From: Chelydra serpentina
Lineage: Eukaryota > Chordata > Testudines > Chelydridae
Reading direction: 5' to 3'
Length of the DNA: 64,000 nucleotides
NCBI GenBank assembly: GCA_037349315.1
Contig: JBAIAC010000571.1
Span: 5,001 to 69,000 of the forward strand
The notes under the pieces: model-generated
The model's database searches: none
Told to the model about the DNA's origin: nothing
Seen by the model: the letters and a program-made list of their open reading frames with translations, nothing else
Shown: piece by piece, positions 51,513 through 62,480 of the stretch
Position numbering within the stretch: the first letter of the stretch is position 1
Layout: each line of letters opens with the position of its first letter
Translations under genes and position numbers: made by a program

Positions 51513-54500
51513 GTAAGGGGCTGGGCTCCGCCCTGGGGGGCTGGCAGGCTTCAGGGGGGCGGGGCTACGTCTGCCTTCGCTGGGCGATGGGAAGGGGCGA
51601 GGGTCCTGTTCATGTCGACGTTCCAGGCGGTGACGGGATATCACGGGGGTCCTGTTCACGTGGACGTTCCAGGTGGTGATGGGATATTACGGGGGGACGT
51701 GGTCACATGGACATTCCAGGCGGTGACAGGATATTACGGGGGGACGTGGTCACGTGGACATTCCAGGCGGTGACGGGATATTACGGGGGGACGTGGTCAC
51801 GTCGACGTTCCAGGCGGTGACGGGATATCACGGGGGTCCTGTCACGTCGACGTTCCAGGCGGTGACGGGATATCACGGGGGTCCTGTTCACGTCGACGTT
51901 CCAGGGGGTGACGGGATATCACGGGGGGACGTGGTCACGTCGACGTTCCAGGGGGTGACGGGATATTATGGGGGGACGTGGTCACGTGGACGTTCCAGGT
52001 GGTGATGGGATATTACGGGGGACGTAGTCACATGGACATTCCAGGCGGTGACGGGATATTACGGGGGGACGTGGTCACGTGGACGTTCCAGGGGGTGACG
52101 GGATATTACGGGGGGACGTGGTCACGTGGACGTTCCAGGTGGTGATGGGATATTACGGGGGGACGTGGTCACATGGACATTACAGGCGGTGACGGGATAT
52201 TATGGGGGACGTGGTCACGTGGACATTCCAGGCGGTGACGGGATATTACGGGGGGACGTGGTCACGTCGACGTTCCAGGGGGTGACGGGATATTACGGGG
52301 GGACGTGGTCACGTGGACATTCCAGGCGGTGATGGGATATTACGGGGGGACGTGGTCACGTCGACGTTCCAGGCGGTGATGGGATATTATGGGGGGACGT
52401 GGTCACGTCGACGTTCCAGGGGGTGACGGGATATTATGGGGGACGTGGTCACGTGGATGTTCCAGGCGGTGACGGGATATGACGGGGGGGACATGGTCAC
52501 GTCGACGTTCCAGGGGGTGACGGGATATATGGGGGGACGTGGTCACGTGGATGTTCCAGGCGGTGATGGGATATTACGGGGGGACGTGGTCACGTCGACG
52601 TTCCAGGCGGTGATGGGATATTATGGGGGACGTGGTCACGTCGACGTTCCAGGGGGTGACGGGATATTATGGGGGACGTGGTCACGTGGATGTTCCAGGC
52701 GGTGACGGGATATGACGGGGGGGACATGGTCACGTCGACGTTCCAGGGGTGACGGGATATATGGGGGGACGTGGTCACGTGGATGTTCCAGGGGGTGACC
52801 GGATATTATGGGGGGACGTGGTCATGTCGATATTCTAGGCCGTGACGGGATATTACGGGGACGTGGTCACGTCGACGTTCCAGGGGGTGACGGGATATTA
52901 TGGGGGGACGTGGTCACGTGGCCGTTCCAGCGGTGACAGGATATTACAGGGGGATGTGGTCACGTCGACGTTCCAGGCGGTGATGGGATATTACAGGGGG
53001 ACGTGGTCACGTCGATATTCTAGGCCGTGACGGGATATTACGGGGGGACGTGGTCACGTCGACGTTCCAGGGGGTGACAGGATATTATGGGGGACGTGGT
53101 CACGTGACGTTCCAGGAGGTGACGGGATATTACGGGGGGGACGTGGTCACGTGGACATTCCAGGCGGTGATGGGATATTATGGGGGGACGTGGTCACGTG
53201 GACGTTCCAGGCGGTGATGGGATATTACAGGGGGACGTGGTCACGTGGACGTTCCAGGTGGTGATGGGATATTATGGGGGACGTGGTCATGTCGACGTTC
53301 CAGGCGGTGATGGGATATTACAGGGGGACGTGGTCACGTCGACGTTCCAGGGCGGTGACGGGATATTACAGGGGGACGTGGTCACGTCGATATTCTAGGC
53401 CGTGACGGGATATTACGGGGGGACGTGGTCACGTCGACGTTCCAGGCGGTGATGGGGATATTACAGGGGGACGTGGTCACGTGGACGTTCCAGGTGGTGA
53501 TGGGATATTAGGGGGGACGTGGTCATGTCGACGTTCCAGGCGGTGATGGGATATTATGGGGGGACGTGGTCACGTCGATGTTCCAGGCGGTGACGGGATA
53601 TTACGGGGGACGTGGTCACGTCCATGTTCCAGGCGGTGACGGGATATCACGGGGGGACGTGGTCACGTCGACGTTCCAGGCGGTTACAGGATATTACAGG
53701 GGGACGTGGTCACGTCGATGTTCTAGGCCGTGACGGGATATTATGGGGGGACGTGGTCACGTGGACGTTCCAGGTGGTGACGGGATATTACGGGGGGACG
53801 TGGTCACGTCGACGTTCCAGGGGGTGACGGGATATTATGGGGGGACGTGGTCACGTGGACGTTCCAGGCGGTGACGGGATATCACGGGGGGACGTGGTCA
53901 CGTGGACATTCCAGGCGGTGATGGGATATTACGGGGGGACGTGGTCACGTGGGACGTTCCAGGCGGTGATGGGATATTACAGGGGGACGTGGTCACGTGG
54001 ACGTTCCAGGTGGTGATGGGATATTATGGGGGGACGTGGTCACGTCAACGTTCCAGGCGGTGACGGGATATTACGGGGGGACGTGGTCACGTCAACATTC
54101 CAGGCGGTGACAGAATATCACGGGGGGACGTGGTCACGTCGACATTCCAGGCGGTGACAGAATATCACGGGGGGACGTGGTCACGTCGACATTCCAGGCG
54201 GTGACAGAATATCACGGGGGACGTGGTCATGTCGACGTTCCAGGTGGTGACGGGATATTACGGCGGGACGTGGTCACGTCGACGTTCCAGGCGGTGACGG
54301 GATATTACGGGGGGACGTGGTCACGTGGACGTTCCAGGTGGTGATGGGATATTACGGGGGGACGTGGTAACGTGGACGTTCCAGGCGGTGATGGGATATT
54401 ACAGGGGGACGTGGTCACGTCGACGTTCCAGGCGGTGACGGAATATCACGGGGGGACGTGGTCATGTCGACGTTCCAGGTGGTGACGGGATATTACGGCG

Positions 54501-57500
54501 GGACGTGGTCACGTCGACGTTCCAGGCGGCGGTGATGGGACACTGGGTGGGGGGCGCGGCCCTGTCTTTGCGCCCAGGGGGTTGGGGTACCGATGGGAGG
54601 CCGGGGTCTCCAGCCTGCCTCTCCCGTGTCCCTCCCACCACTCACAGCCTCTGCCCCGCACAGACATCTCCGTCAGCCTGCTCTCCGTCATCGTCACCTT
54701 CTGCGGCATCGTGCAGCTGGGGGTCTCGCTCTTCGTCTCCTGGAAGCTCTGCTGGATCCCCTGGCGGGACAAGGGGGCCTCGCCGGCGCCGCGCAAGGAC
54801 CTCGGCCTTCACGGCCACCTGCACCACTCGCCCTTCGGCGACCTGCTGGTGGAGCGCGTCGAGCTGGGCCCCGAGATGCCCGAACGCTCCTACCTCGACA
54901 TGGACTCCTACCCCGAGGCCACCCTCAAGCTGAGCCAGACCTCGCCCGATCTGCCGGTGGAGGGGCAGGTCGGCCCCAAGGAGGGCGGCGGCTTGCCCAA
55001 CGCCCAGTCCCACCAGCAGGTGGCCACCCTGGTGCCCACCCCCAGGTGAGGCCCGGGGCCGCCCTCGCCTCCCACTAGGGGGCAGCAGCAGAGTGCCTGG
55101 CATGGGAGGGGGAACCGCAGGGGAGCTCTGTCTCAGGGGGGCAGGTGGGGTACCTGGGGTTTCACCAGGGGAGCCCTGGGGTGCAGGGGCCCCTGGGGGA
55201 GTGCATTTAGGGGGAGCTGCCACCCCCACTCCCAGCCCCATAGCTCCTGTCCCAGCTGGGCGGGGGGCTCCCCACGTCTCAGCACGCCCCTCCAACTCCC
55301 GACCCCTCGCAGGTACAACACCCTGCCGCGCCCCATGACCCAGCAGCTGTCCAGCCCGGAGGTGGCCGGCCACGGTGGGGAGGACAAGCCGGAGCAGGCC
55401 ACCAGCATCGGTCAGATCAAGCCGGAGCTGTACAAGCAGCGGGCGGGCGAGGCCGAGCACCGTAAGGCGGAGGGGCCCCCCTGCGGGCGCATCAGCTTCG
55501 CCCTGCGCTACGCCTACGCCTCGGAGCAGCTGGTGGTGAAGATCCTGCGGGCCCTGGAGTTGCCGGCCAAGGACGCCAACGGCTTCTCCGACCCCTACGT
55601 CAAGATGTACCTGCTGCCCGACCGCAAGAAGAAGTTCCAGACCAAGGTGCACCGCAAGACGCTCAACCCCGTCTTCAACGAGACCTTCCACTTCAACGTC
55701 CCCTTCGCCGAGCTGCCGGGACGCAAGCTGCACTTCAGCGTCTACGACTTCGACCGCTTCTCCCGCCACGACCTCATCGGGCAGGTGGTGCTGGACAACT
55801 TGCTGGAGATGGCGGAGCGCGACGAGGAGACGCCCATCTGGAGGGATATCCTGGAGGGCAGCTCGGTGAGTGAGATCATGGGGGGCGGGAGGGGTGAGCG
55901 GGATGGGAGCCTGACCCCCATCGTCAGGTCAGCCCCTGTCTATCTCAGTTCAGCTCAGCTCTCCACCCCGACCTGACCTTAACCCAGCGCAAACCCACCC
56001 ACTTCAAACCCAGCTCATCTCAATCCAGCCCAGACTCAACTCCAGTTCTCAGTCCGAGCCCTTCCCCAACTCACCCTTAACTCAGCCCAACCCAAACTCG
56101 ATTCAGTTGCATTCCCACCCACTTCAATGCAACTCAACCCATAATCAACCCAATCCAAATTCAACCCCAGTGGGACCTTCACCCAACGCAAACCCACCCA
56201 TCTCAATGCAACTCAACCCATAATCAACCCAATCCAAATTCAACCCCAGTGGGACCTTCACTCAACGCAAACCCACCCATCTCAGTGCAACTCAACCTTA
56301 AATCAGCCCAATCCAAATTCAACCCCAGTGGGACCCTAACCCAACGCAAACCCACCCATCTCAATGCAACTCAACCTTAAATCAGCCCAATCCAAATTCA
56401 ACCCCAGTGGGACCCTAACCCAACGCAAACCCACCCATCTCAGTGCAACTCAACCTTAAATCAACCCAATCCAAATTCAACCCCAGTGGGACCTTCACCC
56501 AACCAAACCCACCCATCTCAGTGCAACTCAACCCATAATCAACCCAATCCAAATTCAACCCCAGTGGGACCCTAACCCAACGCAAACCCACCCATCTCAG
56601 TGCAACTCCACCTTAAATCAACCCACTCCAAATTCAAACCCAGCTCATCTCAATCCAGCCCAGACTCAACTCCAGTTCTCAGTCCGAGCCCTTCCCCAAC
56701 TCACCCTTAACTCAGCCCAACCCAAACTCGATTCAGTTGCACTCCAAGCCACACCCAATTCTCAACTCAACCCCCAATCTCAACCTGCTTCAGAGGCTGC
56801 AGCAGGAGAACCCACCATGAGGGGCATCTCGATGGGTGAGGCCCCTGGAGGAACGGGGGGCATAGGGGATGGGGGGTGACTGACCCAACTCAACCTCAAC
56901 CCGAGTTCAACTCAAACCCAGTGTCCAACGCTCAAACCAACTCAACTCAACATAGCCCCACTCACCTCGATCCATCTCCCCAGTCCAGACCCACCAACTC
57001 CATCCACCTTCCTTTCCAGCCCCTCACCCCAAGCCCACTCCCCAGCCCCGCTCAGGCCCCAGTGCCCGCACCCAGCCATCCTGCTGGAGATGCCAGAGTG
57101 GCAGAAGGTGGCTTGTCTGGAGGGACACCCTGGAGGCCAGCGTGGTGAGACCCCAGGGAGATGGGATGGGTCCCAGCCCAGGAGTGAGAGATGCAATCTG
57201 GGGAGGGGGATAATGTGGGGTGATCCCAATCCAGGGGTAGGATCCTGCCTCGGGTGGGGCTGGGGTCCCAGCTTGGCGAGGGCCGTGGTGTCTAACGACC
57301 CTCCATCCTGCTTCCCCCTGGACCCTGCCCCTTCCCCCGCAGCACCCGCTCCTGCCCCTCCCCCCAGCTCCCGGTGCCTTTGACCCAATTCTGCCTGGAT
57401 TTCCGGCCTGGGAGTTTTGGAATATTTTAGCTGAATTTGTTGTTCATGAAACTGATGGGTAATTAGAGCAGCCAGGTATGTGTGCTCCCCTCCCCCGCCC

Positions 57501-60500
57501 CGCTCGGATGCTGCTCCTCACTCCCGACCCGCAGCCCCTGCTAGCCCGGCCCTGGGCTCCCCCTGGCCCTGCCGGTGCCCCTCACTCCCGACCCGCAGCC
57601 CCTGCTAGCCCGGCCCTGGGCTCCCCCTGCCCTGCCGGTGCCCCTCACTCCCGACCCGCAGGCCCCTGCTAGCCCAACCCTGGGTTCCCCCAGCCCCGCC
57701 GGTGCCCCTCACTCCCGACCCGCAGCCCCTGCTAGCCCAGCCCTGCCGGTGCCCCTCACTCCCGACCCGCAGCCCCTGCTAGCCCAGCCCTGGGTTCCCC
57801 CAGCCCCGCCGGTGCCCCTCACTCCCGACCCGCAGCCCCTGCTAGCCCAGCCCTGCCGGTGCCCCTCACTCCCGACCCGCAGCCCCTGCTAGCCCAGCCC
57901 TGGGTTCCCCCCAGCCCCGCCGGTGCCCCTCACTCCCGACCCGCAGCCCCTGCTAGCCCGGCCCTGGGCTCCCCTGGCCCTGCCGGTGCCCCTCACTCCC
58001 GACCCGCAGCCCCTGCTAGCCCGGCCCTGGGCTCCCCCTGGCCCTGCCGGTGCCCCTCACTCCCGACCCGCAGCCCCTGCTAGCCCGGCCCTGGGCTCCC
58101 CCCGGCCCTGCCGGTGCCCCTCACTCCCGACCCGCAGCCCCTGCTAGCCCAGCCCTGGGTTCCCCCCAGCCCCGCCGGTGCCCCTCACTCCCGACCCGCA
58201 GCCCCTGCTAGCCCAGCCCCTGGGCTCCCCCCAGCCCCGCCGGTGCCCCTCTCCCGACCCGCAGCCCCTGCTAGCCCAGCCCTGGGCTCCCCCCAGCCCC
58301 GCCGGTGCCCCTCACTCCCGACCCGCAGCCCCTGCTAGCCCGGCCCTGGGCTCCCCCCAGCCCCGCCGGTGCCCCTCACTCCCGACCCGCAGCCCCAGCT
58401 AGCCCAGCCCTGCCCCCCAGCCCTGCCGGTGCCCCTCACTCCCGACCCGCAGCCCCAGCTAGCCCAGCCCTGCCCCCCAGCCCTGCCGGTGCCCCTCACT
58501 CCCGACCCGCAGCCCCCTGCCAGCCCAGCCCCGCCGGTGCCCCTCACTCCCGACCCGCAGCCCCCTGCCAGCCCAGCCCTCGGCTCCCCCCGGCCCCGCC
58601 GGTGCCCCTCACTCCCGACCCCGCAGCCCTGTTTTGATGATTGTCCCGTAACGCTCGCGCTCGCTCTCGCTCTCCCGGTATCAAATCCATTTGCCATCAG
58701 TTGTGATGCTATTTGGGATTCGAGCTACTGGAAGTCAGCTGATTTTCAGGTGAGGGAAAGGGCGGGGGAGGGTAAGGAGCAGGCCTGGGTGTGCTTGCCC
58801 TGCCCCTCCCCCATGGTCTGTGTCGGTCCCTGGGGTGGGGGTGAGGTGGGGGGGGCAGGGCTCGGGAGCTGCGCCCCCTCCTGTCTCCCCCTCCCCACCA
58901 GAAAACCCACCCGCTGCTCTAGCTCCAGAGGGTGGCTGGGAACCAGCCCCAGACAGGCCCCGGTCCTGCTCCCTGCAGCCCCAGCCCCACAACCCCCCTA
59001 CTGAGCCCCCACTCCCTGCAGCACAGCGCCCCCTAGCGCCGCACTGGGGGTCAGAGCCAGTGCACAAGGTGAGGGAGACCCCCGCTACTGAGTCTCTGCC
59101 TTACTCCCAGCAAGGGGGCTGCGGGTCGGGAGTGAGGGGCACCGGCAGGGCCAGAGGGAGCCCAGGCCGGGCGAGCAGGGGCTGCAGGTCGGGAGTGAGG
59201 GGCACCGGCAGGGTGGTGGTGGGGGGGGCAGGGCTTGTCGAGCAGGGGGCTGCGGGTCAGGAGTGAGGGGCATCGGCAGGGCTGGGGGAGGCCAGGGCTT
59301 GTTGAGCAGGGGGCTGCGGGTTGGGAGTGAGGGGCACCGGCAGGGTGGTGGTGGGGGCAGGGGGCTGCGTCGGGAGTGAGGGGCACCGGCAGGGCCGGTG
59401 GGGGGGGGCAGTGCTTGTCGAGCAGGGGGCTGCGGGTCGGGGAGTGAGGGGCACCGCAGGGCTGGGGGAGCCCAGGGCTGTGCTAGCAGGGGGCTGCGGG
59501 TCGGGAGTGAGGGGCACCGGCAGGGTGGTGGTGGGGAGGAGGCGGCGGCGGGTCGGGAGTGAGGGGCACCGGCAGGGGGGGGGGCAGGGGCTTGTCGAGC
59601 AGGGGGCTGCGGGTCAGGAGTGAGGGGCACCGGCAGGTGGTGCGGGGGGGGCAGGGCTTGTCGAGCAGGGGGCTGCGGGTCGGGAGTGAGGGGCACCGGC
59701 AGGGTGGTGGTGGGGGGGGCAGGGCTTGTCGAGCAGGGGGCTGCGGGTCAGGAGTGAGGGGCACCGGCAGGGTGGTTGGGGGGCAGGGGGCTGCGGGTCG
59801 GGAGTGAGGGGCACCGGGGTGGGTCAGCACTGACTCAGGAAATCTGGCCCGTCACGTCTCCGCCTCTCGCTCTCCTCGGCGGCTCCCTGGGGGGGGCGGG
59901 GGGGGTGGCCGGGTGCCCGGGGCTGTAACACGCGGTTGGGCCGACGCCCGGGGGCGGGGGGGGGGGGGAGGCATTAATATTTATGGGCAGGAAGTGGCTC
60001 CAGCCTGGTAAAGGGCCATGAAATATTCAGGCCGGCGCCCAGGGTCACCGCCCCCCCCCCCCCGCTCTCCCGACAGGAGAAGGCCGACCTGGGGGAGGTG
60101 AATTTCTCCCTCTGTTACCTGCCCACCGCCGGCCGCCTGACCGTGACCATCATCCGGGCCTCCAACCTCAAAGCCATGGACCTGACCGGCTTCTCAGGTC
60201 AGGGACCCAGGGGTCTGGGGGGGCTGTGCCGAGCTGGGGGGGTGGTTGAGGAGGGGGGGGGGCGGCCGGGGGGGCTACAGGGAGGTGGGAGATGCGGGAT
60301 GCTTCTGGGTTGGGGGAGGCAACGAAGGGGTGGCCGGGCAGGGGGGCTGCTGGCACGGGGAGCTGGGGAGGACCCCGCCCCCCATTCGGCCCCATCTGAT
60401 CCCTGCCCCCCCCAGACCCCCTACGTCAAGGCCTCGCTCATGTGCGAGGGGCGGCGGCTGAAGAAGCGCAAGACGTCCATCAAGAAGAACACCCTGAACC

Positions 60501-61830
60501 CCAGCTACAATGAGGCCCTCGTCTTCGACATCCCGCAGGAGAGCGCCGAGCACGTCAGCCTGACCATCACCGTCATGGACTACGACTGGTGAGCCGGAGC
60601 ATGGGGGGGAGGGGGGCAGGACTCCTGGGTTCTCTCCCCGGCTCTGGGAGGGGAGCGGGGTCTAGTGGTTAGAGCAGGCGGGGCTGGGAGCCCGGACTCC
60701 TGGGTTCTCTCCCCGGCTCTGGGAGGGGAGTGGGGTCTAGTGGTTAGATAGGGGGGCTGGGAGCCCGGACTCCTGGGTTCTTTCCCCGGCTCTGGGAGGG
60801 GAGTGGGGTCTAGTGGTTAGATAGGGGGCTGGGAGCCCGGACTCCTGGGTTCTTTCCCCGGCTCTGGGAGGGGAGTGGGGTCTAGTGGTTAGAGCAGGGG
60901 GGGCTGGGAGCCCGGACTCCTGGGTTCTCTCCCCGGCTCTGGGAGGGGAGTGGGGTTCTAGTGGTTAGAGCAGGGGGCTGGGAGCCCGACTCCTGGGTTC
61001 TCTCCCCGGCTCTGGGAGGGGAGCGGGGTCTGGTGGTTAGAGCAGGGGGGGCTGGGAGCCCGGTCTCCTGGGTTCTCTCCCCGGCTCTGGGAGGGGAGTG
61101 GGGTCTAGTGGTTAGAGCAGGGGGCTGGGAGCCCGACTCCTGGGTTCTTTCCCCGGCTCTGGGAGGGAGTGGGGGCTAGTGGTTAGAGCAGGGGGGCTGG
61201 GAGCCCGGACTCCTGGGTTCTCTCCCCGGCTTTGGGTCCCCATGGGAGCGGGGGTGGGGTGGGGGGTGGGATCCAGCATCGACGGTTCTGTCTCTCTCCC
61301 ACCATCGGGCACAATGAGGTGATCGGGATGTGCCGGGTGGGGAGCGACGCCGAGGGGCCCGGGCCGGAGCACTGGGCCGAGATGTTGGCCAACCCCCGCA
61401 AACCCATCGAGCACTGGCACCAGCTGGTGGAGGTAATGGGATGGGGGCATGCGGGGGGGATGAGCTGTGGGGAGGGGGAGAGGAGGGCTGTGCTGTGGGG
61501 CATGGGCATTGCGGGCACAAGGGGGGTGTCGTGCTATGTGGGGTGGCCCTGGGGGTGCAGGGGAGATGGGTTGGGAGGGTGTCGGGAGGGGGCAGGCTTT
61601 GGGGTTAGGGAGGGGTCACCTATGGGGCAGAGTGGACATGGACGGGCAGGGCTGTACCATGGCGAAGGGGGCAGGGAGGGGTCCTGGGGGGGTGTTGTGC
61701 TGTACAGCTTGGGGGGGGGGGGGTGTTGGGAGAAGGGGCTGGGGGGCTGGTGCCATCTCTGACCCCTCTGCCCCCCCAGGAGAAAACCCTGAACAGCAAG
61801 AGCGCCCAGCACGACAAGCCAGCATCGTAG
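51358..61830 (+). CDS. SYT3: SYT3, synaptotagmin-3 (7 coding exons, spliced)
   Basis: A calcium-sensing membrane protein with a short lumenal N-terminus, one transmembrane segment, a linker and two C2 domains. By family knowledge it binds acidic phospholipids and SNAREs with high calcium affinity, acting in membrane traffic including receptor endocytosis and slow exocytosis. Coding exons: 51358-51512, 54664-55045, 55313-55865, 60077-60197, 60416-60588, 61303-61432, 61780-61830. Corrected for two 1-base insertions the product is about 520 residues; human is 590, with a longer linker. Cysteines 10, 21 and 33, which form disulfide dimers in the SYT3/5/6/10 group, are all present. TM about 52-80, C2A about 238-360, C2B about 370-500. 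Odd points: extra base at 51448/51449, extra C at 60417-60421, and AC instead of AG before exon 6. Intact, conserved flanks argue for consensus errors rather than a pseudogene. Confidence 0.93.
51605..54535. repeat. 48 bp minisatellite in SYT3 intron 1 (about 60 copies)
   Basis: Units of GACGTGGTCACGTCGACGTT, CCAGGCGGTGACGGGATATT, ACGGGGGG. Frequent variants are GTCACGTGGAC for GTCACGTCGAC and GATATCACGGG for GATATTACGGG. CpG-dense; it fills almost the whole intron. Confidence 0.98.
54664..55045 (+). CDS. SYT3: SYT3 coding exon 2 (transmembrane segment and linker)
   Basis: Residues 52-179. [19 protein letters not shown] and [11 protein letters not shown] form the membrane span, followed by the basic PWRDKG stop-transfer and juxtamembrane cysteine. 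The linker contains [20 protein letters not shown]. Acceptor CCCCGCACAG, donor AG|GTGAGG. Confidence 0.94.
55313..55865 (+). CDS. SYT3: SYT3 coding exon 3 (C2A domain)
   Basis: Residues 179-363. [25 protein letters not shown], then C2A from [11 protein letters not shown] to WRDILEGSS. Calcium-binding loop aspartates are visible in [19 protein letters not shown] and [12 protein letters not shown]. Acceptor CCCTCGCAG, donor TCG|GTGAGT, phase 0. Confidence 0.95.
55960..56800. repeat. 79 bp A/C-rich minisatellite flanked by a ~105 bp duplication, SYT3 intron 3
   Basis: About seven copies of CAACCCAATCCAAATTCAAC, CCCAGTGGGACCTTCACCCA, ACGCAAACCCACCCATCTCA. A block beginning AACCCAGCTCATCTCAATCC and ending CAAACTCGATTCAGTTGCA occurs at both ends (about 56008 and 56636). 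Confidence 0.93.
56801..57515. other. Part of SYT3 intron 3, no exon seen
   Basis: Diverged A/C-rich sequence then unique sequence, including an AT-rich patch (TTTTGGAATATTTTAGCTG, 57414-57432). Confidence 0.45.
57520..58630. repeat. ~64 bp minisatellite, C-rich orientation, SYT3 intron 3
   Basis: About 17 copies of CCGGTGCCCCTCACTCCCGA, CCCGCAGCCCCTGCTAGCCC, AGCCCTGGGCTCCCCCCAGC. The inverted counterpart lies at 59105-59820 in the same intron. Confidence 0.97.
59105..59820. repeat. ~60-70 bp minisatellite, G-rich orientation, SYT3 intron 3
   Basis: About 11 copies of GGGCTGCGGGTCGGGAGTGA, GGGGCACCGGCAGGGTGGTG, GGCAGGGCTTGTCGAGCAGG, the reverse complement of the 57520 family. Confidence 0.96.
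60077..60197 (+). CDS. SYT3: SYT3 coding exon 4 (start of C2B)
   Basis: Residues 364-404: [40 protein letters not shown], with the first C2B calcium loop. Acceptor CTCCCGACAG, donor G|GTCAGG, phase 1 out. Confidence 0.93.
60416..60588 (+). CDS. SYT3: SYT3 coding exon 5 (C2B; +1 frameshift)
   Basis: After G|AC CCC one surplus C precedes TAC GTC AAG, so DPYVK breaks frame at 60418-60421. It continues [38 protein letters not shown] to VMDYD, ending TG|GTGAGC in phase 2. The polybasic KKRKTSIKK of C2B is intact. Length is 173, where 172 keeps frame. Confidence 0.9.
60600..61235. repeat. tRNA-like SINE-head tandem array, SYT3 intron 5
   Basis: About nine well-preserved copies of GTCTAGTGGTTAGAGCAGGG, GGGCTGGGAGCCCGGACTCC, TGGGTTCTCTCCCCGGCTCT, GGGAGGGGAGTGGG. 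Confidence 0.95.
61303..61432 (+). CDS. SYT3: SYT3 coding exon 6 (C2B; non-AG acceptor)
   Basis: Residues 461-504: [40 protein letters not shown], ending GAG|GTAATG. Phase requires the exon to begin at C 61303, but the preceding dinucleotide is AC (CTCTCTCCCAC), not AG. A true AG followed by CATCG lies 26 bases upstream (61275-61276) but would be out of frame. Confidence 0.85.
61780..61830 (+). CDS. SYT3: SYT3 coding exon 7 (C-terminus)
   Basis: [16 protein letters not shown] then TAG at 61828-61830. The EKTL start matches mammalian SYT3; the tail differs and is shorter. The +2 frame would read on to [10 protein letters not shown] and stop at 61853, so an indel here could change the true C-terminus. 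Acceptor CCCCCCCAG. Confidence 0.8.
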   Translation, partial: EKTLNSKSAQHDKPAS

Positions 61831-61904
61831 TGGAGAGTGTCCCCTCGGAGTAGCCCCCCCACACTGAGACCCCCAGGGGCCGTGAGTATCCAGGCTAGAC
61901 GGGG

Positions 61905-62480
61905 CTGCGGGTCGGGAGTGAGGGGCACCGGCAGGGCTGGGGGGAGCCCAGGGCTGGGCTAGCAGGGGCTGCGGGTCGGGAGTGAGGGGGACCGGCAGGG
62001 CTGGGGGGGGAGGAGGCGGGGCTGGCAGGGGTCCGCAGGTCAGGAGTGAGGGGCACCGGCAGGGCTGGGCTGGCAGGGGGCTGCAGGTCGGGAGTGAGGG
62101 GCACCGGCAGGGCTGTGGGGGGGCAGGGCTGGGCTAGCGGGGGCTGCGGGTCGGGAGTGAGGGGCACCGGAAGGGCTGGGGGAGGGGGGGAAGGGCTGGG
62201 CTAGCGGGGGCTGCAGGTCGGGAGTGAGGGGCACCGACAGGGCTGTGGGGGGGGCAGGGCTGGGCTGGCAGGGGTCTGCAGGTCGGGAGTGAGGGGCACC
62301 GGCAGGGCTGGGCTGGCAGGGGGCCTGCAGGTCGGGAGTGAGGGGCACTGGCAGGGCTGTGGGGGGGCAGGGCTGGGCTAGCGGGGGCTGCGGGTCGGGA
62401 GTGAGGGGCACCGGCAGGGCTGGGGGGGCAGGGCTGGGCTAGCGGGGGCTGCGGGTCGGGAGTGAGGGGCACCGGAAGGG
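61905..62480. repeat. ~60 bp minisatellite, G-rich orientation, SYT3 3' UTR intron
   Basis: About nine copies of GCTGCGGGTCGGGAGTGAGG, GGCACCGGCAGGGCTGGG, GGCTAGC, filling the intron between 61882 and 62507. Confidence 0.95.

Noticed and set aside
60600..61235. tRNA genes
   Set aside because: A- and B-box-like motifs are present, but no cloverleaf, anticodon stem or acceptor pairing can be formed; these are SINE-head-like repeats.
61277..61303. Alternative start of SYT3 exon 6 at the upstream AG
   Set aside because: It would insert 26 bases and shift the frame before IGHNEVIG; kept only as a possible mis-splicing site.
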